Below the pieces are notes generated by a model. It did no database searches and had not been told where the DNA came from. It was given only the letters and a program-made list of their open reading frames with translations. From NCBI RefSeq assembly GCF_015751905.1, contig NZ_JADOUF010000001.1:7997501-8061500 (forward strand): a stretch of DNA of 64,000 nt, given 5' to 3'. Position numbers and translations under genes: made by a program. Position 1 is the stretch's first letter. Every line of letters starts with the position of its first letter. The DNA is from Longispora fulva (GTDB lineage Bacteria; Actinomycetota; Actinomycetes; Mycobacteriales; Micromonosporaceae). This document shows, piece after piece, positions 52,357 through 62,014 of the stretch.

Positions 52357-53112
52357 CTAGAGGCCGCGGAGTGCCCCGCCGTCCACGGGCACCGTCACGC
52401 CGCTGACGTAGCTCGCCGCCGGGGACAACAGGAACGCCGCCACCGCGCCGAACTCGTGCGGCGCGCCCAACCGGCGCAGCGGGATCGCGGCCCGCGCCTC
52501 CTCCTCGGCCCGCGCGGCGTCCCCGGTCGCGGCCAGCAGCTCCTGGTTGCGCTCGGTCATGATCCGGCCCGGCAGCAGGCTGAGCACCCGGACACCGTGC
52601 GGCCCGTACTCCCTGGCCATGTCCTTGGCGACCCCGGCCAGCCCCGGCCGCAGCCCGTTGGAGATTCCCAGCCCGTCGATCGGCTCCCTGGCCGACGAGG
52701 ACAGCACGAAGCCGATCACGCCACCCGACGTGAGCTGGCGCGCGGCGGCACGTGCCATCCGGACGGCGCCGAGGAAGACGGTCTCGAACGCGTCCCGCCA
52801 GGCGTCGTCGCCGGTCCCGGCCGCGGTGCCCCGGGCCGGTCCGCCGACGGAGACGAGGACGCCGTCGACCCGGCCGAACTGCTCCACCGCGGTGGTGAGC
52901 AGCAGGTCCGGGGTGCCGGGGTCGGCCAGGTCGGCCGGGACCCCGACGGCGTTCGCGCCGAGGGCCCCGACGGCCTCCTCCAGCTTCCCCGCGCCCCGCG
53001 AGGAGAGGACGACCTTCGCGCCGTCGGCGACGAGGGCCTGGGCGGTGGCGAACCCGAGGCCTCGGGAGCCGCCGGTGATGACATAGACGCGGTCGCGCAG
53101 TCCGAGATCCAT
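52357..53112 (-). CDS. Short-chain dehydrogenase/reductase-like protein
   Basis: 251 residues from ATG 53112 (ATG 53124 also possible). The NAD(P)-binding motif TGGSRGLG and the SSS before the active site are present, but the usual YxxxK is replaced by LGISNGLRPGLAG; the C-terminal PVDGGALRGL is typical. A subgroup of SDR proteins with SNxxR at this place exists, so it may have altered or no classic activity. It lies 61 nt downstream of tetR on the same strand, so the two are likely one transcript. Confidence 0.88.
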   Translation of the reverse strand: MDLGLRDRVYVITGGSRGLGFATAQALVADGAKVVLSSRGAGKLEEAVGALGANAVGVPADLADPGTPDLLLTTAVEQFGRVDGVLVSVGGPARGTAAGTGDDAWRDAFETVFLGAVRMARAAARQLTSGGVIGFVLSSSAREPIDGLGISNGLRPGLAGVAKDMAREYGPHGVRVLSLLPGRIMTERNQELLAATGDAARAEEEARAAIPLRRLGAPHEFGAVAAFLLSPAASYVSGVTVPVDGGALRGL

Positions 53113-53173
53113 GGGGCCGACCATACCGGCGGAACCGGGGTCGGTGACGTAGCGTACCCGAATGATGGGTTTG

Positions 53174-53737
53174 TCAGGGTTTGCGGACCGCGGCCTCGAC
53201 GAGGTCGAGCACAGGGCCGAGGTCATCGGTCGGGCGGCCCATCGCGAGGTGCTTGACCAGGCCGTCGTAGGCCAGCTCCAGGAAGCGCTGCAGGGTGGCG
53301 ACCGGCACGTCGTCGCGCAGCACCCCGGCGTCGCGCTGCCGTTCGAGCCGCTCGCGGGTCGCGGCGGCGATGGCCCCGGACCGCTCGGACCACTGCTCGG
53401 CGAACTCCGGGTCGGTGCGCAGCCGGCGGCCCACCTCCAGCTGGGTGCCGAGCCAGCCGGCCACGTCGGGGTTCGCGAGCAGGTCGCGCATCACCTGGAC
53501 CAGGCCGTTGCGGGCGACCGTCGCCGCCATCTCGGCGGCGTCGTCGGCGGCGACGGCGAGGAACAGGGAGTCCTTGTCGCGGAAGTGGTGGAAGATGGCG
53601 CCCCGGGACAGCCCGGTCTCCTCCTCGAGGCGGCGGACCGTGGCGCCCTCGTAGCCGTGCCGGGCGAAGCACGCCCGCGCGCCGGCGAGGATCTCGTGGC
53701 GCCGGGCGGCGAGCTGATCCTGGCTGACTCTGGGCAC
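53174..53737 (-). CDS. TetR-family regulator
   Basis: 187 residues from GTG 53737. N-terminal TetR helix-turn-helix: RRHEILAGARACFARHGYEG, then TVRRLEEETGLSRGAIFHHF. The C-terminal ligand domain is unassigned. No ribosome binding site precedes the GTG, so the message may be leaderless. A 26-bp palindrome lies 29 nt upstream, in the divergent region with the Nudix gene, and a similar one lies at the acnA promoter. The SDR gene follows. Confidence 0.92.
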   Translation of the reverse strand: MPRVSQDQLAARRHEILAGARACFARHGYEGATVRRLEEETGLSRGAIFHHFRDKDSLFLAVAADDAAEMAATVARNGLVQVMRDLLANPDVAGWLGTQLEVGRRLRTDPEFAEQWSERSGAIAAATRERLERQRDAGVLRDDVPVATLQRFLELAYDGLVKHLAMGRPTDDLGPVLDLVEAAVRKP

Positions 53738-53766
53738 AAAGTGATCGTGACATGCCGTTGTGCTTA

Positions 53767-53792
53767 TTGCAATCCGTACGTACGGCTTGCAA
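53767..53792. promoter_or_regulatory. Palindrome in the tetR/Nudix divergent region
   Basis: 26-bp inverted repeat with arms TTGCAA-N-CCGTAC and its complement GTACGG-N-TTGCAA; only one of 13 base pairs is broken. It is 29 nt from the tetR start and 10 nt from the Nudix start. This is the expected place and form of a TetR operator, probably autoregulatory. Confidence 0.72.
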
Positions 53793-53802
53793 GGTGGGAG
53801 CC

Positions 53803-54420
53803 ATGATCGTTGATCCGAGTGTACGGGTGGCACAACTGGCCGACGAGTTGCGGGCCATCGCGGCCACGTCGTTGTACTTCAGTCAGGATCCCCACGACCG
53901 CGCGCGATTCGAACAGATCCGTGTCGTCGCCGCCGAACTGCAGTCCGTCGTCGACCGCCGCGACGCGTCCGAGATACGGGCGATATTCGACGACGACCTC
54001 ACTCCGCGCACCCCACTCGCCGGTGCCGACGCCGTCATCTTCGACGCCGAGGGCCGGCTCCTGATCACCGACCGGGCCGACGGCCGGGGATGGTGCGTCC
54101 CGGGCGGGCTCGTCGAGGTCGGCGAGTCCCCGTCCGAGGCCGCCGTCCGCGAGGCGTACGAGGAGGTCGGCCTCACCGTGCGGGCCGTGGAACTACTCGC
54201 CGTCTACGACAACCGGAAAGTGTTACCGCCGGGAAGGGTTCATGTTTTTCACCATGTGCACCGGTGCGAGGTCGTCTCGGGGGAACCTGCCCCGACGCAC
54301 GAGGTGCGGGATTTCGGGTGGTTCCGTGAGTCCGAAATCGACAAACTGACGTTCTTTTCGATACATGCCACCCTTGTCCGCGATGCCTTTCGGGGAAGTA
54401 AACAAACGCTGTTCCACTGA
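53803..54420 (+). CDS. Nudix hydrolase with N-terminal Nudix_N domain
   Basis: 205 residues. The Nudix box is complete: GGLVEVGESPSEAAVREAYEEVGL is the segment at about residues 102-125, with GX5EX7REUXEEXGU. The N-terminal 60 residues form the helical Nudix_N domain of YjhB-like ADP-ribose or nucleotide pyrophosphatases. ATG 53803 follows AAGGTGGGAG. It overlaps the likely TetR operator region and so may be TetR-controlled. Confidence 0.9.
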   Translation: MIVDPSVRVAQLADELRAIAATSLYFSQDPHDRARFEQIRVVAAELQSVVDRRDASEIRAIFDDDLTPRTPLAGADAVIFDAEGRLLITDRADGRGWCVPGGLVEVGESPSEAAVREAYEEVGLTVRAVELLAVYDNRKVLPPGRVHVFHHVHRCEVVSGEPAPTHEVRDFGWFRESEIDKLTFFSIHATLVRDAFRGSKQTLFH

Positions 54421-54429
54421 CCGGCTCTG

Positions 54430-54463
54430 TTGCGCCGCGCGAAACTGGCGTAACGTCCCGCGC
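54430..54463 (+). promoter_or_regulatory. Candidate leaderless promoter for the HAD gene
   Basis: TAACGT at 54451-54456 lies 7 nt before the GTG start, and TTGCGC at 54430-54435 is a possible -35 (15-nt spacer). This spacing would give a leaderless transcript starting at the GTG, which fits the absence of a ribosome binding site. Confidence 0.45.
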
Positions 54464-55108
54464 GTGCCGCTGCTACTCCTCGACCTGGACAACACGCTGG
54501 TCGACAGAACCGGCGCGTTCCGATTGTGGGCAAAGGAATTCCTCCCCGTGATCGGCGCGCCGGACTCCGACCTGGAGTGGCTCATGAAGCTGGACTCCGA
54601 CGGGTTCACCCCGCGCGACGAGGTCGCCTCCGCGATGCGCGCCCGCTACCTCCTGGACGCCCCCGTGGAGGACATCGTCGCCGAGTTACGGATGGGCGTC
54701 GTCGAACACACCCGGCTCGACCCGCTGATCGCCTGCGCGTTGCAGATCGCCGACCGGGCCGGCTGGATGCCCGTGATCGTCACCAACGGCACCCAGCGCC
54801 AGCAGGAGGCCAAGATGCGCCGGGTGGGCCTGGAGCGCTACGTCGCCGGCTGGGTCATCTCCGAGGAGGTCGGCGTCCGCAAGCCCGACCCGCGCATCTT
54901 CGAGCTCGCCGCCAACCGCGCCCGGCACCGGCTCGACGGCGCCTGGATGATCGGCGACAACCCGGCGGCCGACATCGGCGGGGCGACCCGGGCGGGGATC
55001 CCGAGCGTGTGGATCAGCCACGGGCGGCACTGGACGGAACCCCGGTTCGCGCCGACGCACACGGCGGGCAACTGCCTGGCTGCGGTGTACAAAGTCCTGG
55101 CGTCCTGA
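54464..55108 (+). CDS. HAD-superfamily hydrolase
   Basis: 214 residues from GTG 54464. All HAD motifs are visible: DLDNTLVD (nucleophile), VTNGTQ, the Lys in VRKPDPRIFE and GDNPAADIGGA. It is probably a small-molecule phosphatase of the YjjG/Gph-like group. The substrate is not known. The structured repeat lies after its stop. Confidence 0.88.
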   Translation: MPLLLLDLDNTLVDRTGAFRLWAKEFLPVIGAPDSDLEWLMKLDSDGFTPRDEVASAMRARYLLDAPVEDIVAELRMGVVEHTRLDPLIACALQIADRAGWMPVIVTNGTQRQQEAKMRRVGLERYVAGWVISEEVGVRKPDPRIFELAANRARHRLDGAWMIGDNPAADIGGATRAGIPSVWISHGRHWTEPRFAPTHTAGNCLAAVYKVLAS

Positions 55109-55167
55109 GGACGCGCCGCCGCGCGCAGGGCGAGTGGCGCGGCGTAGCCGGAAAATGCCGTTGATCT

Positions 55168-55286
55168 GGCCCTTGATCTAAGGCCGGTGGCCGGCTGAGG
55201 GCGAATCTGGCAAGCGAAAGGCCGGTCCGCTAGGGCAGCGCCCTGCGGACCGGCCTTTCGCGCCGTCCAGATTAGTTCTCAGCCGG
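55168..55286. repeat. Structured intergenic repeat, copy 2 (HAD/acnA junction)
   Basis: Second copy of the element at 13551-13686: 55168-55260 is identical over 93 bp and 55265-55286 over 22 bp. The linker between them is 4 nt here and 21 nt in copy 1. The hairpin is 55215-55260; the outer arms are 55191-55210 and 55267-55286. The additional left module (gttgatctggcccttgat) begins near 55160. It sits between convergent genes, 6 nt from the acnA stop. Confidence 0.85.
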
Positions 55287-55292
55287 TCGGCA

Positions 55293-58085
<2,793 letters not shown>

Positions 58086-58147
58086 GGGATCTTCGTGCAG
58101 TCTCCCGCACCGACTGCTCCGTGCGGGTCTTAGGGTCCTCTTCGCTG

Positions 58148-58173
58148 CTGCAAACCGTACGTCCGTCTTGCTA
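58148..58173. promoter_or_regulatory. Second TetR-type site, acnA/VOC divergent region
   Basis: This segment matches the 53767-53792 palindrome at 21 of 26 positions (shared cores TGCAA, CCGTACGT and CTTGC), although its own dyad symmetry is poorer. It is 62 nt upstream of the acnA start and 30 nt upstream of the VOC start. It suggests common control of both loci by the TetR protein at 53174. Confidence 0.55.
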
Positions 58174-58203
58174 TTTTGGCAACTCCGCTCCAGACTGTGG
58201 GAC

Positions 58204-58560
58204 ATGACGCTGCATCACGTACAGCTTGCCTGCCCGCCCGGCAGCGAGGACACGCTTCGGGGGTACTACGTCGGGGTCCTCGGCTGCACCGAACTCCCCA
58301 AACCGCCCGTGCTGGCCGCCCGCGGCGGGGCGTGGTTCCGCTCGCCCGGCGGCGCTGACCTGCACCTCGGCGTCGAGGAGGACTTCCGCCCGGCCCGCAA
58401 GGCGCACCCGGCCCTGAACTGGGCGGACCTCGACGGCCTGGCCGAGACGATCACCGCGGCCGGCTACGAGGTCACGTGGGGTGACGACGAGGTGCCGGGG
58501 ATGCGCCGGTTCCACACGTTCGACGTCCTCGGCAACCGCCTGGAGTTCGTCGCCACCTGA
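58204..58560 (+). CDS. VOC-family (glyoxalase-like) protein
   Basis: 118 residues from ATG 58204, one vicinal-oxygen-chelate unit pair. It starts [16 protein letters not shown] and has the [17 protein letters not shown] and [15 protein letters not shown] segments where metal-ligand His/Glu residues of glyoxalase and fosfomycin-resistance folds occur. No substrate can be assigned. Divergent from acnA. Confidence 0.85.
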   Translation: MTLHHVQLACPPGSEDTLRGYYVGVLGCTELPKPPVLAARGGAWFRSPGGADLHLGVEEDFRPARKAHPALNWADLDGLAETITAAGYEVTWGDDEVPGMRRFHTFDVLGNRLEFVAT

Positions 58561-58578
58561 ACGCCGCCGGCAGACCGC

Positions 58579-58633
58579 GCCGCCCGATCCGCGCCGCCCG
58601 AGCCCGATCCGGGCCGCCCGATCCGCGCCGCCG
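58579..58633. repeat. Short GC-rich tandem repeat
   Basis: A 14-bp unit (gccgcccgatccgc) is repeated at 58579, 58593 (with an insertion), 58613 and partly at 58627. It lies in the convergent VOC/mocR junction and probably arose by slippage. Confidence 0.6.
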
Positions 58634-58673
58634 GTGCTGCGAAGCCTCGGCCGCGCCGCGCGCTTCCGGCGGC

Positions 58674-60104
58674 TCAGGCGACGATGTCCAGCGCCGACTG
58701 GGTCCGGGCCGGCCCCCCGGCGTCCACGTCCTCCCGCGCCTGCCGGAGCCGCCGCACCACGTCCGTCAACTGCGACTCCGTCAGCGTGTACGGCAGCCGG
58801 ACGAACCGCTCCATCAGCCCGTCCACCCCGAACCGCGGCCCGGCGGCCACCCGCACCCCGCGCTGCTCGGCCGCCGCGGCCAGGGCGGTACTCACCGGCG
58901 CGTCGAGTTCCACCCACATCGACATCCCGCCTGTGGGCACCGTGAACCTCCACTCCGGACACTCGGCCCGCAGCGCCGCGACCAGCGCGTCGCGCCGGGA
59001 CAGCAGGGTGGCCCGCTGGGCCGGGATGATCTCGGCGGCCCGGGCGATCAGCCGGCCGGCGACGAGCTGTTCGAGCACGGGGGAGCCCATGTCCGCGCCG
59101 ACCCGCAGCGCCGCGAGCCGCTGGATCACCGGGCCGGCCGCCCGGATCCAGCCGATCCGCAGCCCGCCCCAGTAGGCCTTGCTCATGCCGCCGATCGTGA
59201 CCACCCGCGCGTGCCGGTCGAACGCGGCCACCGGCGGCGGCATCGGATCCCCGGTCAGGGACAGTTCGGCGAACGTCTCGTCCACGACCAGGTCCGTGCC
59301 GGCCGGGTGGGTCGCGGCGACCAGGCGTTCCCGGGTGGTCGCGGGCATCAGGTGGCCGGTCGGGTTGTGGAAGTCCGGCAGCAGGTAGGCCACCCGGGGC
59401 CGGATCTGCCGGAGCGTCGCGATCAGCTCGTCGGCGTCCCAGCCGGTGCCGGGCAGGCCGTAGCCGGCGACCCGGGCCCGGTGCGCGGCGAGCGCGACGA
59501 GCGCGTTGGCGTACGTCGGCACCTCGACCAGTGCCGTCTCGCCCGGAGAGAGGAGCAGGCGCAGGGCCAGGTCGAACGCCTGCTGCGCCCCCGTCGTGAT
59601 CATGACCTGCTCGGGGGTGGTCGGCAGGCCCCGCTCCGTGTACCGCTCCGCGACCGCCGCGCGCAGCGGGGCAAGTCCGGTCGGGGTGTATCCGGAGCCG
59701 GCCGAGTATCCCGGCAGCTCGTCGGCCGCCTCGCGCACCGCGTCGGCGAGCTGGGGCGGGGCCGGCAGCGCGGCGCAGCCCAGGTCCAGGACGTCGTCCT
59801 CGCCGGCCGGGGACCACAGGCCGCTGGTGGCGACCCGGTGGCCGTCGGGGACGCTCGTCCAGCTGCCGGCCCCCTGCCGGCTGGTGAGGAAGCCGGACTC
59901 GCGCAGCCTGCGGTACGCCGCCGTGACCGTGGTGCGGCTCGCGCCCAGCACCAGGGCCGCCTCGCGCTCGGCGGGCAGCCGCACGCCGGGCGGCACCCGG
60001 CCGTCGAGGACCAGGCGGTGCACCGCCCCGGCGAGGGCCAGGTAGTCGGCCTCGCGGCTGCGCCAGTCGCCGAGGAGGCGGGCGAACTGGGTGGCGCTGA
60101 GCAT
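58674..60104 (-). CDS. MocR-family regulator (YczR-type) with aminotransferase domain
   Basis: 476 residues from ATG 60104 (a TTG at 60113 is also in frame). The N-terminal GntR winged helix-turn-helix reads RLPAEREAALVLGASRTTVTAAYRRL, followed by a class I aminotransferase-like domain with the PLP lysine in IGGMSKAYWGGLRIGW. Its divergent neighbour is a YczE-like membrane gene. MocR regulators paired with yczE are the YczR group, so it probably controls that gene. Confidence 0.92.
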   Translation of the reverse strand: MLSATQFARLLGDWRSREADYLALAGAVHRLVLDGRVPPGVRLPAEREAALVLGASRTTVTAAYRRLRESGFLTSRQGAGSWTSVPDGHRVATSGLWSPAGEDDVLDLGCAALPAPPQLADAVREAADELPGYSAGSGYTPTGLAPLRAAVAERYTERGLPTTPEQVMITTGAQQAFDLALRLLLSPGETALVEVPTYANALVALAAHRARVAGYGLPGTGWDADELIATLRQIRPRVAYLLPDFHNPTGHLMPATTRERLVAATHPAGTDLVVDETFAELSLTGDPMPPPVAAFDRHARVVTIGGMSKAYWGGLRIGWIRAAGPVIQRLAALRVGADMGSPVLEQLVAGRLIARAAEIIPAQRATLLSRRDALVAALRAECPEWRFTVPTGGMSMWVELDAPVSTALAAAAEQRGVRVAAGPRFGVDGLMERFVRLPYTLTESQLTDVVRRLRQAREDVDAGGPARTQSALDIVA

Positions 60105-60111
60105 GCGTTTC

Positions 60112-60162
60112 AAGGCCAGTACCCCTAAATTGGCTCTTTAATTGCCTGGAAGTGGCCTTAAC
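60112..60162. promoter_or_regulatory. Candidate MocR/YczR operator
   Basis: An AAGGCCA (60112-60118) and TGGCCTT (60153-60159) inverted pair and TGGC-type direct repeats (TGGCTCTTTA at 60131, TGGCCTTAAC at 60153) fill the short divergent region. YczR sites usually contain repeated half-sites of this sort. They overlap the likely promoters of both genes. Confidence 0.5.
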
Positions 60163-60163
60163 A

Positions 60164-60772
60164 ATGGCATGCATGAAGGACCTCGGCAAGCGCTTCGCCC
60201 AACTGCAACTCGGCCTGATCGTGTACGGCGTCAGCATGGCCCTGATGATCCGGGCCCACCTCGGCACGATGCCGTGGGACGTGTTCCACCAGGGCGTGGC
60301 GAAGCAGACCGGACTGCCGTTCGGCCTGATCGTCGCCGGGACCGGCGCGCTCGTCCTGCTGCTGTGGATCCCGCTGCGGCAGCGCCCCGGGGTCGGCACG
60401 ATCAGCAACGTGCTGGTGATCGGTTTCGTCGCCCAGCTCACCCTGAACGTGCTGCCCGAGTCGGTGCCGCTGGCGGCCAGGATCGGCATGCTGCTCGCCG
60501 GGGTGGTGCTCAACGGCCTGGCCGGTGGCCTGTACATCGGCGCCCGGCTCGGCCCCGGCCCCCGCGACGGCCTGATGACCGGGCTGGCGGCGAAGACCGG
60601 GCGGTCGATCCGGCTGATCAGGACCCTGATCGAGATCGCCGTGGTGACCAGCGGCTGGCTGCTCGGCGGCACGCTCGGCATCGGCACCCTGTTGTACGCG
60701 GTCGCGATCGGGCCGCTCGTGCAGTTCTTCCTGGCCCGGCTGACCGCACCGGTGGCCCGCGAGGTTCGTTAG
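60164..60772 (+). CDS. yczE: YczE/YitT-family membrane protein
   Basis: About 202 residues; ATG 60164, ATG 60173 and GTG 60152 are all possible and none has a ribosome binding site. Five to six membrane segments are seen, with the family motif LIVYGVSMALMIRAHLGTMPWDVFHQG near the start at residues about 15-41 and GPGPRDGLMTGL in the middle. The molecular role is unknown; in Bacillus a relative affects bacillomycin/surfactin-type synthesis. Its partner regulator is the divergent mocR. Confidence 0.92.
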   Translation: MACMKDLGKRFAQLQLGLIVYGVSMALMIRAHLGTMPWDVFHQGVAKQTGLPFGLIVAGTGALVLLLWIPLRQRPGVGTISNVLVIGFVAQLTLNVLPESVPLAARIGMLLAGVVLNGLAGGLYIGARLGPGPRDGLMTGLAAKTGRSIRLIRTLIEIAVVTSGWLLGGTLGIGTLLYAVAIGPLVQFFLARLTAPVAREVR

Positions 60773-60937
60773 CCACCGGCAGGGAGTCAAGCCACCGGTC
60801 CGGGTGGGGCGTGCCCACTCACGCCCCGCCCGGGCCGGTTCCCCGGATGGCGAGACGCGATGAGACTCCACTATGGAGGCCATGTGCCATCATGCTTGTC
60901 GATGGCCGCATCCGCGCCCGTACCGGAGGAGACGCAC

Positions 60938-61282
60938 ATGATCCGACTGACCAGAACCCTGGGCTCCCTCGCCCTCGCCGCTGGCGTCGCCGGCGCCGTG
61001 CTCGTGGGCGCCTCGCCGGCCCAGGCCACCACGCTGACGGCCTCGCAGACGTGCGAGCCGATCCGCTACAGCATGTTCTGCGAGGCGAGCGTGTCGGGCG
61101 GCACCGCGCCGTACACGATCAAGTGGTACTTCAACAACTACTACTTCCCGCAGTACGACAACCGGACCTACGTGTCCTGGGGCTGCTCCGGCAGCAACAC
61201 GTCGAAGATCGTCGTGACCGACGCGGCCGGCGGGACCGTGACGAAGTCGAGCACGCGCACCTGCACGGGCGGCGCGCCCTGA
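60938..61282 (+). CDS. Small secreted protein with four cysteines
   Basis: 114 residues from ATG 60938, with GGAGGA 7 nt upstream. A signal peptide ends in SPAQA before TTLTASQ (cleavage about residue 32). The mature part of about 80 residues has cysteines in QTCEP, MFCEAS, SWGCSG and RTCTGG, suggesting two disulfides. SGGTAPYTIKWYFNNYYF resembles a PKD/Ig-like strand pair. No catalytic motif. It may be an extracellular binding or structural domain; function unknown. Confidence 0.82.
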   Translation: MIRLTRTLGSLALAAGVAGAVLVGASPAQATTLTASQTCEPIRYSMFCEASVSGGTAPYTIKWYFNNYYFPQYDNRTYVSWGCSGSNTSKIVVTDAAGGTVTKSSTRTCTGGAP

Positions 61283-61289
61283 TCTGACA

Positions 61290-61317
61290 TCGGGCGTCCC
61301 CGACCGGGGACGCCCGA
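61290..61317 (+). terminator. Terminator after the small secreted protein
   Basis: 12-bp perfect stem (tcgggcgtcccc and complement, loop gacc) 8 nt after the stop codon. Confidence 0.82.
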
Positions 61318-61377
61318 CAGATCACAAACCTCTCAGACGCTGACGGCGGACACCTGGACCGGCGCGCGCCGGTCGGG

Positions 61378-61902
61378 TCAGCCGAGCAGCTTGGCCAGCG
61401 TCGACTGCAACGCCGCCGGGTCGAGCTGCCCATTCGGGCTGGCCTCGTCGACGAGGGCCGGAATCGCCTGTTGGAGGGTGTCGGTCACCTGTTCCGGGGT
61501 CGCGCCGGTCTGGGCGGCGATGTCGTTGACCGTGTCCGGGCCCAGCGCCTCGGTCAGCTTCGCCGCGTCGACCGGCTGGTTCGGGCCGGTGCCGATCCAG
61601 GACTGCAGCTGGTCGCCGAGCCCGGCCGCGCCGAGCTGGCCGAGCAGGCCGGAGTTGCCGCCGGAGCCGCCGCCCAGTACCCCGCCGAGGATCTTGCCCA
61701 GGTCGACGCCGCCCCCGGAGCCGCCGCCACCCAGCATCCCGCCGAGGATGCTCCCGATGTCGATCCCGCCCGGCGCGGCCCCGGCGGGCGCCGCCCCGTT
61801 CGTCGCCGCCGCGCCGCCGAGCTTGCCGCCGATCAGCTTCGTGACCAGCGCGAGAATGATCTGCTGGGTCATCGGGTTCTTCAGGAGTTGCTGCAGGTCC
61901 AT
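61378..61902 (-). CDS. DUF937 (YidB-like) protein
   Basis: 174 residues. The N-terminus MDLQQLLKNPMTQQIILALV and a Gly/Leu repeat region (IGSILGGMLGGGG, GKILGGVLGGG, residues about 48-85) lead into the YidB-like core (LQSWIGTGPNQPVDAAKLTEALG). Members are widespread bacterial proteins of unknown function. No signal peptide. An isolated gene between a convergent secreted-protein gene and a hairpin. Confidence 0.88.
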   Translation of the reverse strand: MDLQQLLKNPMTQQIILALVTKLIGGKLGGAAATNGAAPAGAAPGGIDIGSILGGMLGGGGSGGGVDLGKILGGVLGGGSGGNSGLLGQLGAAGLGDQLQSWIGTGPNQPVDAAKLTEALGPDTVNDIAAQTGATPEQVTDTLQQAIPALVDEASPNGQLDPAALQSTLAKLLG

Positions 61903-61972
61903 GGAATGCTCCCGGTTCGTGTGATTTACCGCCTACCGACCCTAAGGCGTGCGGCGGAGCCGGGGACGCGAA

Positions 61973-62000
61973 ACGCCCCGGGAGCACGCTCCCGGGGCGT
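61973..62000 (-). terminator. Terminator after aminopeptidase P
   Basis: 12-bp perfect stem (acgccccgggag and complement, loop cacg), 15 nt downstream of the pepP stop on the minus strand. Confidence 0.82.
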
Positions 62001-62014
62001 CGTGTCGCTGGTGC

